Shown here: one piece after another, positions 1 through 9,073 of the stretch
How positions within the stretch are numbered: the first letter of the stretch is position 1
How the letters are laid out: each line of letters begins with the position of its first letter
NCBI GenBank assembly: GCA_002102555.1
Contig: MCFL01000078.1
Span: 45,460-109,459, forward strand
Direction: 5' to 3'
DNA length: 64,000 nt
Origin: Catenaria anguillulae PL171
Taxonomy: Eukaryota; Blastocladiomycota; Blastocladiomycetes; Blastocladiales; Catenariaceae
Notes under the pieces: generated by a model
What the model was told of the DNA's origin: nothing
Databases searched by the model: none
The model's input: only the letters and a program-made list of their open reading frames with translations
Program-made: the position numbers and the translations under genes

Positions 1-331
1 GCATGGTTTTTTTCGGCGCGCTGCCCGTGTTCGGGGTGATGCCGCCGTCGCCATTATCGGCCTCATCGTCGATGAGATGGTCCTCGGGGTCGCCCAAGTC
101 GCTCTCATCATCGGTCGAGATTGGATGCGTTCCGATGGACATGTGAGAATCAAGGTATGATTCGTCGGACGCGTCGCTTTCGTCGGCAAAGTGCGATAGC
201 CAGAAGGAAGCAAGAGCAGCATCACCATCAACAGGGGGTGCCTGATCGGGTGAGGTTATGGACGGATTTGGAGTTGCCGTGGGCCATGGGCCCGCAGAAC
301 TGCGTGGATCGTATTGAGTTGGTGTTGCCAT
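1..331 (-). CDS. Acidic protein of unknown function, N-terminal part (runs off left edge)
   Basis: An open minus-strand frame starts at an ATG at 331-329 and stays open to the window edge, giving 110 codons without a stop. The product begins MATPTQYDPRSSAGP and becomes strongly acidic, with Asp/Glu/Ser clusters around residues 50-95. It has no signal peptide or membrane segment. The frame is missed by simple ORF calling because its stop lies outside the window. The first part is proline-rich and looks disordered. I do not recognise the family. The downstream part of the gene is outside the window, so it could still contain a folded domain. The DIRS element begins about 300 bp upstream of this start, so it may sit in this gene's promoter. 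Confidence 0.5.
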   Translation of the reverse strand, partial: MATPTQYDPRSSAGPWPTATPNPSITSPDQAPPVDGDAALASFWLSHFADESDASDESYLDSHMSIGTHPISTDDESDLGDPEDHLIDDEADNGDGGITPNTGSAPKKTM

Positions 332-635
332 GTTGGTCGTGAATGGTGATCAAGCGAGCGCGCGTAGTGGGACGGCGGAGAAGAAGACGGAGACTGTGCT
401 GGTGGATAGAATGGTGCGCCGACGGGGATGCCAATGCCGAAAAGCGATAATAAGATCAATCACACATGTATTGCATTGGGTTGCATTTGACAAAGTGAGC
501 GAGGGACAGCGCAATACCGCCTACAATTTCAGAACGGTGCCAGGCCAAGGCAGCAAGGCAGCCGGGCAGGCCGCGAGCTGTGATTGGCCATTTCGCGGTG
601 CTTTGCGCTCTTCTGGAATGCTTTCGGTGCTTATT
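332..635. other. Upstream region of the left-edge gene, flanking the DIRS insertion
   Basis: No coding frame is convincing in either direction. By position this is the 5' flank of the minus-strand gene at 1-331. The DIRS left terminus starts at about 636. Confidence 0.4.
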
Positions 636-640
636 ATCAT

Positions 641-674
641 GGTTATCAGGGTAACATAGTTACCCAGGATAACC
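641..674. repeat. Hairpin at the left DIRS terminus
   Basis: A two-part inverted repeat: 641-647 pairs with 668-674, and 649-655 pairs with 659-665, leaving a 3-nt loop. It lies in the terminal extension just inside the inferred element end. Its complement recurs in the internal complementary region. It may be a recombinase-binding arm; that role is inferred. Confidence 0.6.
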
Positions 675-708
675 CTGTTTATACGATATGACTGGAAGTC
701 AATCGGAA

Positions 709-944
709 GCATGTAGATTGGTAAGCTCTCTTATATTATGCTTTCGGCCGAAACTTCACACAGGAGAGACCATTAGGCTCATGAGTGAGGGAAAAAAATT
801 GGGAGTTTGGAGGTGGAAAGTTTTGGGTGACTGAGAAAAAGGCAACCGTACACGTGCGCACACGGGTGCAGAAAAAAACTCAAGGAAAAACCACCTCTCT
901 CCCGAAAAAACCTCACTCGAGCCATATTGTGGATCCTTGCTCTT
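709..944 (+). repeat. DIRS inverted terminal repeat, left copy (236 bp)
   Basis: This is the reverse complement of 6204-6439, with no mismatch found when read base by base. Matching stops at both ends. Outward the left copy continues with a different extension (636-708). Inward it continues into non-coding sequence before the internal complementary region. Confidence 0.93.
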
Positions 945-1205
945 GACGCTTGAGGCCAAACCGAGCAAAGATGGAAACTAGGACGGGCGCCGGGAAGCGG
1001 CGTCCGTCCCTCAACCCAAAGGGGTGTGGAAACGAAGGAGAAAAAACGCGAGAAACCAACGCGTCGGAGGGCGCCGTGGGAGCGCAAGCAACACGTCGTC
1101 CGCGAACAAGGCAAATAACCCCGGGAAACCAGGCGAGAAGCAAGCCCCAGGTGGGCTAAGGGCGACCTTCAGCAGCGTGTAGATTGTGGGAAAGGGCGGG
1201 TGGGA
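945..1205. other. Non-coding spacer inside the DIRS element
   Basis: Sequence between the left inverted repeat and the internal complementary region, downstream of the recombinase gene in element orientation. Short open frames exist but none resembles a protein domain. Confidence 0.5.
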
Positions 1206-1336
1206 CAATCTACATGCTTCCGATTGACTTCCAGTCATATCGTATAAACAGGGTTATCCTGGGTAACTATGTTACCCTGATAACCATGATTATACTGCAA
1301 TTCCTTGCAGTCAATCTACAGCATGTAGATTGGTAA
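1206..1336. repeat. DIRS internal complementary region
   Basis: The first part reads as the reverse complement of the left terminus including the inner 12 bp of the inverted repeat. It then passes without a gap into the reverse complement of the right terminus, ending about 16 bp inside that inverted repeat. The join is near 1292-1295, where the two halves share AT. The region lies about 170 bp past the recombinase stop codon. In known DIRS elements it templates completion of the element ends during circle formation. Confidence 0.9.
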
Positions 1337-1509
1337 CCATAGCAAGGAAAACGATGGCTGCAGCGGAATTGCACGATTCAAAAGAGACAAGCAGGGTAGT
1401 GTACACATTGCAGGTAGATAAACAAGACCAACGAAAAATACCACACACTACACCATCAAATGTCACGCCACAAAAAGCAAGGAAAACCGCACACAAGAGA
1501 AAGCCGTGT

Positions 1510-2478
1510 CTACCTTGACGAGCCCAGAAAGTTATAGTGACGATCCATCGTGGCAGTTGAAGCCCATACACCCGCGGCAACATCTTCAGCCACATGGCCA
1601 GATGCGAGGAGCGCTGTGGTAACAGCGCCCCGAATGTCGTGTGCGCGGAAATGTTCGGGCAGGCCGGCGGACAGCATGGTCTCCGTGACCCACCGGCGGA
1701 TGGTGTCAGCGGAAGGCGCGTGATGTGGGCGTCGGAGGGTCAGCACCAGGGATGAGGCACCTGATGGAGCCGCCAAAGCGCGGCGTGGTGCCAAACGCGC
1801 GTCCAAGGAGCACCAAACTGCTGCCGGGCAGAGGCCGGGCCGTGATGCATGCCCTTTCAGGGCGACTACACGCCAAGCATGTTCCCTGCGGTTTCGGGAC
1901 TTGGGCAGTGGCACAACCGCGGACCAAACACCATCCACCACACGCACAGACTCCCGACGAATCTTGACCACATCATCCACGCGGAGCCGGCCGAGAACAA
2001 GTAACAGCACAATGAACTTGACCGTGAGGCGCTTTGTGGTTAGACCCTCATCAGGGCCCCACGAGCGCAGCAGGCGAAGGAGAATATCCGGGTCAAATGT
2101 GTCCACCTTGGCTGGTGCATCCGGGCGAGCCCGGACAAAACTGCGGAGAAGGAGGGCAACATGGCGTGACGATCCCAGTGTAGCCCCATTGAAAATGGGC
2201 CCGAAGACAGTAGACAGGGCAGAGACTGTGACGCGGACTGACTTCGGCTTCCGGCCCCGGCGGAATTCTCCTACGAGGAAGTCGAGAATACCGGGGAGTG
2301 TGGGTGCCACGGGATCGGTACCCCGTCGATCACACCAGCGATGCCAGGCACGGTACTCGGAGGAGTATTGCTTGGTTGTCGATCCAGCCCACGCTCCTTC
2401 AAGAAAGTCGCACACTTCGTCCGAAAAACCGCGCGATCGCCAATTTTCCCGTAGCACGGCCAGATGGCCATCCAGGAC
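1510..2478 (-). CDS. DIRS tyrosine recombinase (YR)
   Basis: About 323 codons encode an N-terminal SAM-like core-binding segment (around TTKQYSSEYRAWHRWC) and a C-terminal catalytic domain. The catalytic signature is readable: first Arg in LGRLRVDDV, the H-x-x-R box as HDIRG, and the nucleophilic Tyr in MDRHYNF close to the C-terminus. The frame is open much further upstream, to 4005, but that part is the shadow of the RT frame. There is no ATG at the domain start and the frame differs from RT, so the protein is probably made by frameshift, splicing or reinitiation. It overlaps the 3' end of the RT frame by about 200 nt. In the family it recombines the circular cDNA into the genome, replacing a DDE integrase. 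Confidence 0.88.
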   Translation of the reverse strand, partial: VLDGHLAVLRENWRSRGFSDEVCDFLEGAWAGSTTKQYSSEYRAWHRWCDRRGTDPVAPTLPGILDFLVGEFRRGRKPKSVRVTVSALSTVFGPIFNGATLGSSRHVALLLRSFVRARPDAPAKVDTFDPDILLRLLRSWGPDEGLTTKRLTVKFIVLLLVLGRLRVDDVVKIRRESVRVVDGVWSAVVPLPKSRNRREHAWRVVALKGHASRPGLCPAAVWCSLDARLAPRRALAAPSGASSLVLTLRRPHHAPSADTIRRWVTETMLSAGLPEHFRAHDIRGAVTTALLASGHVAEDVAAGVWASTATMDRHYNFLGSSR

Positions 2479-4691
2479 ACGGCCGGCGGGAGGAGATGCG
2501 CATGCGCGATGTTGCTGTCGCACCTTCGGAAGAGGAGCGGGAGATCGGACAGCATTGACAACAGTCGCGGGTACCAGACTGCTGTCTTCCAGACCGGGCA
2601 CACAATCAGACCCGTAGCCTTGTCCCAAGCAAACTTGTTGATTGCCCTGCCCAGTACCGGCAAGGGCGGGGCCACCCACACAACCGGCCAGGCGTCCCAG
2701 CGCAGCAGGAACGCGTCCGGGGAAATGGCCCGGCTCGACGGGAGGCGGCTCGCAAAGGTCGCGGTCTGCGCTGTTGACTCGGATGCAAAGAGGTCCATTG
2801 TGGGGGTGGCAAAGGTGCTCGCCGCCAGGAAGAACAGAGTCCGGTTCACAAACCACCCGTGACTGTCCACCATGAACACCCGGGAGTCCTCGTCCGCCAG
2901 ATTTGTCACGCCCGCCACGTGTGTCGCCAGCACTGCAAGGCTGCGAGACCGGCAGAAAGCCGCCAGCAGGAGTGCAATGTCCACCAGCGGGCCGGGAATC
3001 CGGCCCCCTTGCTTGTTGATGTACGAGATTGCCGTGGTGTTGTCCGACTCGACCAGGAGAGACTTGTTCTTCCAGACCACCCCATGGTGCTGCTCGAGTC
3101 GCATGACTGCCAGCAGGACCGCACCAAGCTCCAGCACGTTGATGTGCTCCAGCCGCTTGAGACGCAGTTCGGACAAATTCTCCTGGCCCCATTCCTCGCC
3201 CATCCGGACAAGGAGCCCATTCACATGAACCCGTGCACCCCATCCCGTGTACGAGGCGTCTGTTTGCAACACCAGGTCGTGCTCCCTTGGCAGGTATGAG
3301 CGGCGGTTCCAATCGACAAGCAGGTTGAGGACCTGGGCGAGGTCGGCCATGATCTCGGCCGTCAGCGACAGGGGTCGGGACATGAGCTTGCTGCGAATGT
3401 GTCGGCGGGAGAGGATCTTGCCTGCCATGGCCGTGCGTGAGATGCCCGCCACCCGAAGGGATAGACGGCGCGTGAGACCCCGCAGGTCTGGCAGGACAGG
3501 GTACATGGCAACCAGGTGGCCAAGCACGGTCATTGCCAGGCGCACTGAGGGCTTGTCGCTGCCGACCAGCAGGCGAATCAACCGGCGCGCCTCTCGCACT
3601 TTCACCGCCGGAACCTGAATCACGCCCGCGGCCAAGTCGAGGTCCCATCCGAGGTGGGTCAGTTGCTGCCGAGGGGCCAGGTCGGTCTTTGCCCACTTGA
3701 TCCGGAAACCAAAGCGCTGCAGCGTACGGATGACCAGCGACAGGTTTGCCTGCGCAATCTCGCGGGTCTCGCCCAGGACCAGAAAGTCGTCCAGGTACAC
3801 CACCAGCGGCACACCCAGCGAGCGCAAAACGCCTACTGGAACCTTGGTCAGCTTGGTGAAGATGCGCGGAGCCGGGCTGAGGCCGAAGAGCAGAGCCGAA
3901 GGATGGAAAGCGCGGTCCCCCACTACCACCCGCAGCAGAGGGCGAGATGCCGTGTGGATGCCCAAGTGTGGGTAAGCGTCCTCGATGTCGACTGATGCTG
4001 CCCATGCATACAGTGGGAGAAGCGACAACATGTCCTTCAGACCCTCCATGCGAAAGCGCTCGGGCGTGAGCGCCCGGTTCACAAAGCGGTAATCGAAAAT
4101 GGGACGGGACTTGTTGCGTTGGTGCACGATGAAAGCCGGGGAGTACACGGTCCCGGGCGGGGGGCGAGCAGGGAGGGGGTGAAAGTTGCCTGCTCCCTTT
4201 GCCGCCATCTCGTCGAGCTTGTCGCTGAGAATCGCCATATCTGCTGATGGGAGCGCGTATGGACGGGGCACCAATGATTGGTACAGCGGGCGCTGCAGGT
4301 GCAGGCGCACACCCTCGGCCACCATGCGTACGATGTCGGGCGGGGCCCCCGCGTCCTGCCAGGCAGACACAAAGCGTGTTAGGCGGCCGCCAACTGGTAC
4401 ATCAGGGAGTGGATGAGGGAATTGCAACTCACCATCCAGGGGAGAAGAGCCCGAGGCAGCCGACGCGACCGTGGACGCTGCCCCAGCCGTTGGTGGTGGG
4501 GGCTGTGCATGCGAAGGCGAGGCCAAGACCACAGGCCAGCATGTCGGAGCAGGCCCATGCACTGTAGGACACGGCGCTTGGGCCGGAGGGGAACAGGCTC
4601 CTGGAAGGGGACATGGGCAAGATGCAGGCGAGCACAAAATGCATTCAATACAAACGAAAAAACAGTCCAAGTACACAAGAAAAAACAAGTA
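2271..4691 (-). CDS. DIRS reverse transcriptase / RNase H with possible methyltransferase-like tail
   Basis: The frame begins directly after the gag TAG and is in the same frame as gag. No ATG precedes the RT domain. The RT begins near GGRLTRFVSAW and includes the first catalytic Asp region (ASVDIEDAYPHL) and the YLDD box. RNase H follows, with QTDASYTGWG, ELGAV, ESDNTTA and DEDSR supplying the acidic residues. After it comes a segment with MDLFAS, WVAPPLPVLGR and IVCPVWKTAVWYP, which resembles the DAM-like methyltransferase region described in many DIRS elements; this last assignment is an inference. The final ~65 residues overlap the YR frame and may not be meaningful. It copies the element RNA into DNA. 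Confidence 0.9.
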   Translation of the reverse strand, partial: YLFFLVYLDCFFVCIECILCSPASCPCPLPGACSPPAQAPCPTVHGPAPTCWPVVLASPSHAQPPPPTAGAASTVASAASGSSPLDGELQFPHPLPDVPVGGRLTRFVSAWQDAGAPPDIVRMVAEGVRLHLQRPLYQSLVPRPYALPSADMAILSDKLDEMAAKGAGNFHPLPARPPPGTVYSPAFIVHQRNKSRPIFDYRFVNRALTPERFRMEGLKDMLSLLPLYAWAASVDIEDAYPHLGIHTASRPLLRVVVGDRAFHPSALLFGLSPAPRIFTKLTKVPVGVLRSLGVPLVVYLDDFLVLGETREIAQANLSLVIRTLQRFGFRIKWAKTDLAPRQQLTHLGWDLDLAAGVIQVPAVKVREARRLIRLLVGSDKPSVRLAMTVLGHLVAMYPVLPDLRGLTRRLSLRVAGISRTAMAGKILSRRHIRSKLMSRPLSLTAEIMADLAQVLNLLVDWNRRSYLPREHDLVLQTDASYTGWGARVHVNGLLVRMGEEWGQENLSELRLKRLEHINVLELGAVLLAVMRLEQHHGVVWKNKSLLVESDNTTAISYINKQGGRIPGPLVDIALLLAAFCRSRSLAVLATHVAGVTNLADEDSRVFMVDSHGWFVNRTLFFLAASTFATPTMDLFASESTAQTATFASRLPSSRAISPDAFLLRWDAWPVVWVAPPLPVLGRAINKFAWDKATGLIVCPVWKTAVWYPRLLSMLSDLPLLFRRCDSNIAHAHLLPPAVSWMAIWPCYGKIGDRAVFRTKCATFLKERGLDRQPSNTPPSTVPGIAGVIDGVPIPWHPHSPVFSTSS

Positions 4692-6113
4692 CTAACCCGA
4701 ACCGTCCGCCACCTTTGCCTTCTTCTTACGACCCTTCCCGCCGCTTTCGCGGTTCTTGGGAGTCCTGTCCACGTCCCTGCGGCGCGGTTCCGTGGTGCGA
4801 GCCTTCTTGCTCGACTTGTCGTTGTCGGCGCGTCCGGAGTTGGGTTTGCGCTTCGCGGCCGGGCGGGTTGCTGCAGCGGCCGCGACGACGTCGGTGAACG
4901 CCTGCGTTTTCCGCGAGATGGCCAAGAGCTGGGCGGCGTCGACAAGGTCGAGATGCCCATCATCGGCCACAGCGCACTGCACCAGGCGCATGATGTCCGC
5001 TGGGCAGTTGATGGCCCTGGCCACGGCGTCACGGCGTGCACGCGTGAGTTCGCCGAGCGAGTGCGCGGAGTATGCGAGGGCGTGGCGGAGCGGACGCTTG
5101 GCGGCGTCGAGGTCCAGGTCGGTGAACGACTGTGCCCGCGACAAGGCATCGTAGGCGGCCGCCGCGTTTGCCAACGTGCGGGCGTGAGCTGCCGACGCGT
5201 TGTACAGCGCCTGGTCGGTGCCGCGGAGGTTTGCCCAAGCGCGAGGATCCAGCTTGAAAGCCAGGTGCGGGTTGAGGCGGGGCACCTGAAGGTTCGCAAA
5301 GCGCGGGGCCTGCTCCTCCAGGGCACGGAGGCTGTCGCCGGTGAGCGCGAAGTCAGCCGGCACCGAGACGGAACCACGGGCGAGGCGGAGAACACCAGCA
5401 ACGGCACCACTCGAGGGCCCGCGGACAACGGACCAAGCGTGCGAGGTGGCAACGGCCTGCAGGGCCGGGTCGGCGCCAAAGTCATCGTCGAGGGTGGTTG
5501 GGTCGGCCTCACCGACGAGGTGGCCGCCCAAAAGGCGGTCGACCAAGGCAGCGTCGTCGTGGTAGGCGGCGGCCCCGTCGCGGTAGTCGTCGTGGGGCAT
5601 GGCGGCCGTCGGGCGGTCGGCGACAGGCCCGTCATCACGGTCCGACTCGGAGCCCGACTCGCCCTCCTCGGTCGTGCAGTCGTCACCGTCGGACGACGAC
5701 GAGTCGTACTGCACCGGGAAGGAGTCACTCGGGGTGGGCGGACCGTCGGGGGCGCCGAGCGCGACGTCGTGGGCGTCGGCAGGAAGCTGCTGCGCCGTGG
5801 GCTGCGGGGCGACGGTGCCGAGAACGGCGTCCCATGCGGCAATCTGCGGGTCCGTGGACGGCGGAAAGGCGGGCGGTTGGCCAGAGGGCGGACCGAGCAC
5901 AGTGGCCGAGGACGGATTGAGTACCGGGTCCAGGTCGGGCGTGGGCTGGGAAGCCGTGGGCGACGGGACCGGAGGATCGGCGACCGGGGTCGGAGTCTTG
6001 GCCGCGGCCTTTCCCCCCTTCGGGCGCAGCGGCCGCGCCGAAGTGGCAGCAGCTCTGGTGTTCCTGGCAGGGGTGCGGGTGGCGGCGGACTGGACCGGGT
6101 TATTTGCGACCAT
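4692..6113 (-). CDS. DIRS gag-like protein
   Basis: This 473-codon frame opens at an ATG just inside the right inverted repeat, as expected for the first DIRS ORF. The product is Pro/Ala/Ser/Asp-rich for about 180 residues. A more ordered helical part (about 200-400) follows, and it ends in a strongly basic Lys/Arg tail that could bind nucleic acid. No CCHC zinc knuckle is visible. The stop is a single TAG, and the pol frame continues in phase beyond it. Gag identity rests on position and the basic tail, not on a recognised domain. Long opposite-strand and shifted frames over the same interval are GC-driven shadows. Confidence 0.75.
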   Translation of the reverse strand: MVANNPVQSAATRTPARNTRAAATSARPLRPKGGKAAAKTPTPVADPPVPSPTASQPTPDLDPVLNPSSATVLGPPSGQPPAFPPSTDPQIAAWDAVLGTVAPQPTAQQLPADAHDVALGAPDGPPTPSDSFPVQYDSSSSDGDDCTTEEGESGSESDRDDGPVADRPTAAMPHDDYRDGAAAYHDDAALVDRLLGGHLVGEADPTTLDDDFGADPALQAVATSHAWSVVRGPSSGAVAGVLRLARGSVSVPADFALTGDSLRALEEQAPRFANLQVPRLNPHLAFKLDPRAWANLRGTDQALYNASAAHARTLANAAAAYDALSRAQSFTDLDLDAAKRPLRHALAYSAHSLGELTRARRDAVARAINCPADIMRLVQCAVADDGHLDLVDAAQLLAISRKTQAFTDVVAAAAATRPAAKRKPNSGRADNDKSSKKARTTEPRRRDVDRTPKNRESGGKGRKKKAKVADGSG

Positions 6114-6203
6114 GGTGCGGCAGAGGGAATGCTAATTTGCTCAGAGATAAACAACACTTTGCTTGGATGTGACAGCAAAAGGCGAGGTTTGGCCGAAAGC
6201 AAA

Positions 6204-6439
6204 AAGAGCAAGGATCCACAATATGGCTCGAGTGAGGTTTTTTCGGGAGAGAGGTGGTTTTTCCTTGAGTTTTTTTCTGCACCCGTGTGCGCACGTGTAC
6301 GGTTGCCTTTTTCTCAGTCACCCAAAACTTTCCACCTCCAAACTCCCAATTTTTTTCCCTCACTCATGAGCCTAATGGTCTCTCCTGTGTGAAGTTTCGG
6401 CCGAAAGCATAATATAAGAGAGCTTACCAATCTACATGC
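6204..6439 (-). repeat. DIRS inverted terminal repeat, right copy (236 bp)
   Basis: This is the partner of 709-944, read in inverted orientation with no difference seen. It lies upstream of gag in element orientation and so probably contains the element promoter. Confidence 0.93.
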
Positions 6440-6466
6440 TGTAGATTGACTGCAAGGAATTGCAGT
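6428..6466. repeat. Two consecutive hairpins at the right DIRS terminus
   Basis: 6428-6436 pairs perfectly with 6440-6448 across a 3-nt loop, and 6449-6455 pairs with 6460-6466 across a 4-nt loop. They span the edge of the inverted repeat and the terminal extension. The same structures recur in complement within 1206-1336. Confidence 0.7.
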
Positions 6467-6923
6467 ATAATGGGTATGGCATGGGCCACTTTCAAGCTTG
6501 TCACTGACTTCTCCAGACACGTCTCGACACCACTGGCTCGTCCGTCTGAACACCAGAGGTTGGTACCAGGATCTACATGTGTGCGACAAAACCACTGACG
6601 GCCAGATGATCGATTTCGTATGTACTTACATGGTGAGGCTGCCAAACCGTTGGAGTGACAATGTTGGTCGAGTCTCAATAGTCCGTTTCGCCCAGAGTCT
6701 GGGGTCAGGATCCGAAAGACCATGCAAGTTTTGTGTGAAATTCGTGAGGAATGGAACGATGGGTTTTTCAAAAACAAGCAGCAAAGATGACCGTGAAGGA
6801 CGACAATTGGTGGGGTGAAGCAAGAACATGAGGTCGATAGGATATCATACGACAGTTGAACATGATTGGGAAGACAGATATTGCAAGGCGGGACAAGGCC
6901 AAGTGACGACAAAAGTACGAGAA

Positions 6924-8304
6924 TCAGAGAGGTAAGCCATCGACATCCAAATGCGAGGAAGAAGTTCCCCTCGAGTCCGCTTGCCATGTCGTCAAACGGG
7001 ACGACGACGAAAACCCGCCCGCGGCCGATTCAGGCATGGCGATCGCAGCATAGCCTCGGTCATGATGTTGATTCGTTGCAGAAGTAAGGAACTGGTCTCG
7101 ACTGGCTGATGATGGCAGCTCGGTGACAACCTTTTGCCGGAGCATCCGATTGAGGGTTTGAAGAAACATGCAAAAGATGCGCATGCGTAGGGACTCGCAA
7201 ACGTAAATCGACATCCACGCCGGGTCGAGCGTCGGAGCAATTTGCACAAGCAGGTTGGCGCTTATCATGAGCGTACACTCGATTCCCAACAGCCAGGTGA
7301 CGCGAGACAGCATTTCCGAAAAGCCTTTGCGGAGACCGCTGCCGTTGCCGGCCAAGCGTTGGAGAAAGGTAATGAAGGCAATTGATATGACACAGTTGAC
7401 GATGGCATCATAAATGGACCAGGCTAGGATGATGCATGGCAGTGGTCAGCCACAAACTAGCAACTATTCATGAGGAAGCCGAAAGACGAACCTGAAAACA
7501 TGTGATCCATTGACTCGAGTAACGTTTCTGAACTTGATGTGACTCCATTACGAAACGTGCCAACAAATGAAATGTAGTACAGAATCTGTGAAGGCCATAG
7601 GAAGTCAGAAAAACGCCACCTTTCATGCAAGATTGGTAATGCAGCACATTGTTGATGCTGTTCAGAACCACGCTCACGCCAGCGAATCCGACGATGGCTT
7701 TGGCAGCTTTCGGCATCCCGCTCGAAGCAACCGCAAAGAACCTGAAAATGGAATAGGTACGATTGAACAGGAAGGTGGGTCCAGACGAGCGGTATTGTTT
7801 GGGTGGCCCGCGCCGCGCATAAACCGGACAACAGCTGGCAACGCGATCCAAACCGTCGGACGGGCATAGTGCAAGCAAAATGATATGCGAACCTCGTCGC
7901 ATTCAGGGTCACAAACCCTACCGCCCCGATCCACGCAAATGTGACGCAAATGAGGTTGATGGCCAATGTTAATGGTGTTAGCGGCCGGTACAAAAACAAC
8001 CCATCTGGGCCAACTTGGTCAGTTCGGGTCAGGATGTCGGACACGTTGCGTGAAATCAGATCAATCATGTGGGCAGCCGCAACGACTGCAAGCCATAGGT
8101 AGAAGCGCGAGTGAGCATTGCGACACCAAAGGAGGAGGCTCGAGCCAATGGTCGACAGGTCAATGGTTGCGCTCACGCCAACGAAGAAGCTGGTCGCGGA
8201 CCAGTTGAATCCAGATGTCTGGAGAAGGGGAACAAGGTGAGAACAAAGAAAGACCCTCTTGAGTAGGGACGGGAGTTGCGGAAGGTTGGGCGTACATTTG
8301 CCAT
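6924..8304 (-). CDS. Seven-transmembrane protein of unknown family, multi-exon
   Basis: A chain of exons can be assembled from an ATG at 8304. Exon 1 is only three codons, followed by an intron at 8295-8219, exon 2 (8218-7893), an intron at 7892-7742, exon 3 from 7741, an unresolved intron near 7650-7590, another ending at 7424, and a last exon at 7423-6924. Exon 2 supplies three hydrophobic segments (FFVGVSATIDLSTIG, LWLAVVAAAHMIDL, LAINLICVTFAWIGAVGF). Exon 3 supplies a fourth, and later exons supply segments around YYISFVGTF, NCVISIAFITFLQ and LGIECTLMISANLL. A hydrophilic Ser-rich tail follows. The N-terminus is short and contains an N-glycosylation sequon. The topology fits a 7TM receptor-like protein, but I recognise no family motif. 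It lies just downstream of a class C GPCR on the same strand. Confidence 0.55.
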
Positions 8305-9073
8305 GACTCCGACGGATGATGCTCCATTGGCCGATGATTCTGGTTTCGCTGCCAGGCTGATCGGGGCGGGTGCCCAAAGATTGCCTCTCGTTCACACGTA
8401 CTCGTATCAACAGCCTCTATTCAGGCCATTCGCACATTTCCCCAGCAATTCCGGCGGGGGCAGGTCTGGCGGCGGTTTGTGCGGCGTCACAGTTCCTTGG
8501 TCTTTTTTGTCGCAAGCACCGCGTCTCACTGACACAGAATTACGCCACTGTTTGGACATCTCTGCTCGTCCACGACCATGCACATGCATCCTCGAGGTGG
8601 AGCGAAACGAAACAAACAGACACAAATGACTGTTTAGACAGTGCCGCAGGTAGACATATCCGATCCTGCGTACCCGTCCCCAGATACTGCCCATACGTGC
8701 ACGCATACCTAGAAGGAGAGGGTGATGCTCTGAGCACCGTTGGGCGAAAACAGTCGGCGCACAAAAGGACAAACGACACTGTCCGCCTAGAATGTCTCGG
8801 TTGGCTCATTGGCCAGCAGAATATGTGCGCTGGCTGCACAGGCGCTGCCGGTCGTGGAGTCGATTCGTTTCCAACGAACGTAATACTTATGGTAAAGATT
8901 CGCGATTTGTCCTGGGTTGGGTGCCGAGTCGCGTCCATGGTTGGCGCAACAAATGCATGGGTGAAAGGGTGCTCAATATCAAAGCTATATTGAAGATCAG
9001 AGCGTCATACATGTCAACTGGCCCCTGCTCGCACGCAGTGCCAACGTGACGAACGCAGACACATTTGTCACGG
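8305..9073. other. Intergenic region between the 7TM gene and the class C GPCR gene
   Basis: No domain-like frame was found. It includes the 3' flank of the GPCR and the upstream region of the 7TM gene. Confidence 0.4.

Larger units (their letters stand above)
636..6471 (-). mobile_element. DIRS-type tyrosine-recombinase retrotransposon, apparently full length
   Basis: The element reads on the minus strand as inverted repeat, gag, RT/RNase H, tyrosine recombinase, internal complementary region, inverted repeat. This is the diagnostic DIRS layout. It has no LTRs and no DDE integrase. The inverted repeats (709-944 and 6204-6439) look identical by eye. Each end extends past its repeat, by 73 bp on the left and 32 bp on the right. 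The internal complementary region at 1206-1336 carries the reverse complements of both outer ends joined, which is the expected template for the circular intermediate. Left and right ends share only the dinucleotide AT at the inferred junction (636-637 and 6470-6471), so there is no ordinary target-site duplication. All three reading frames are open over long distances, suggesting recent mobility. In the known family, integration is by the YR through a circular DNA intermediate. Confidence 0.93.

Noticed and set aside
4413-6392. 659-codon plus-strand frame and 610-codon shifted minus frame across gag
   Set aside because: Composition (Arg/Gly/Val or Ser/Arg/Pro) is that of shadows of the GC-rich gag frame, and the plus frame simply runs through the inverted repeat.
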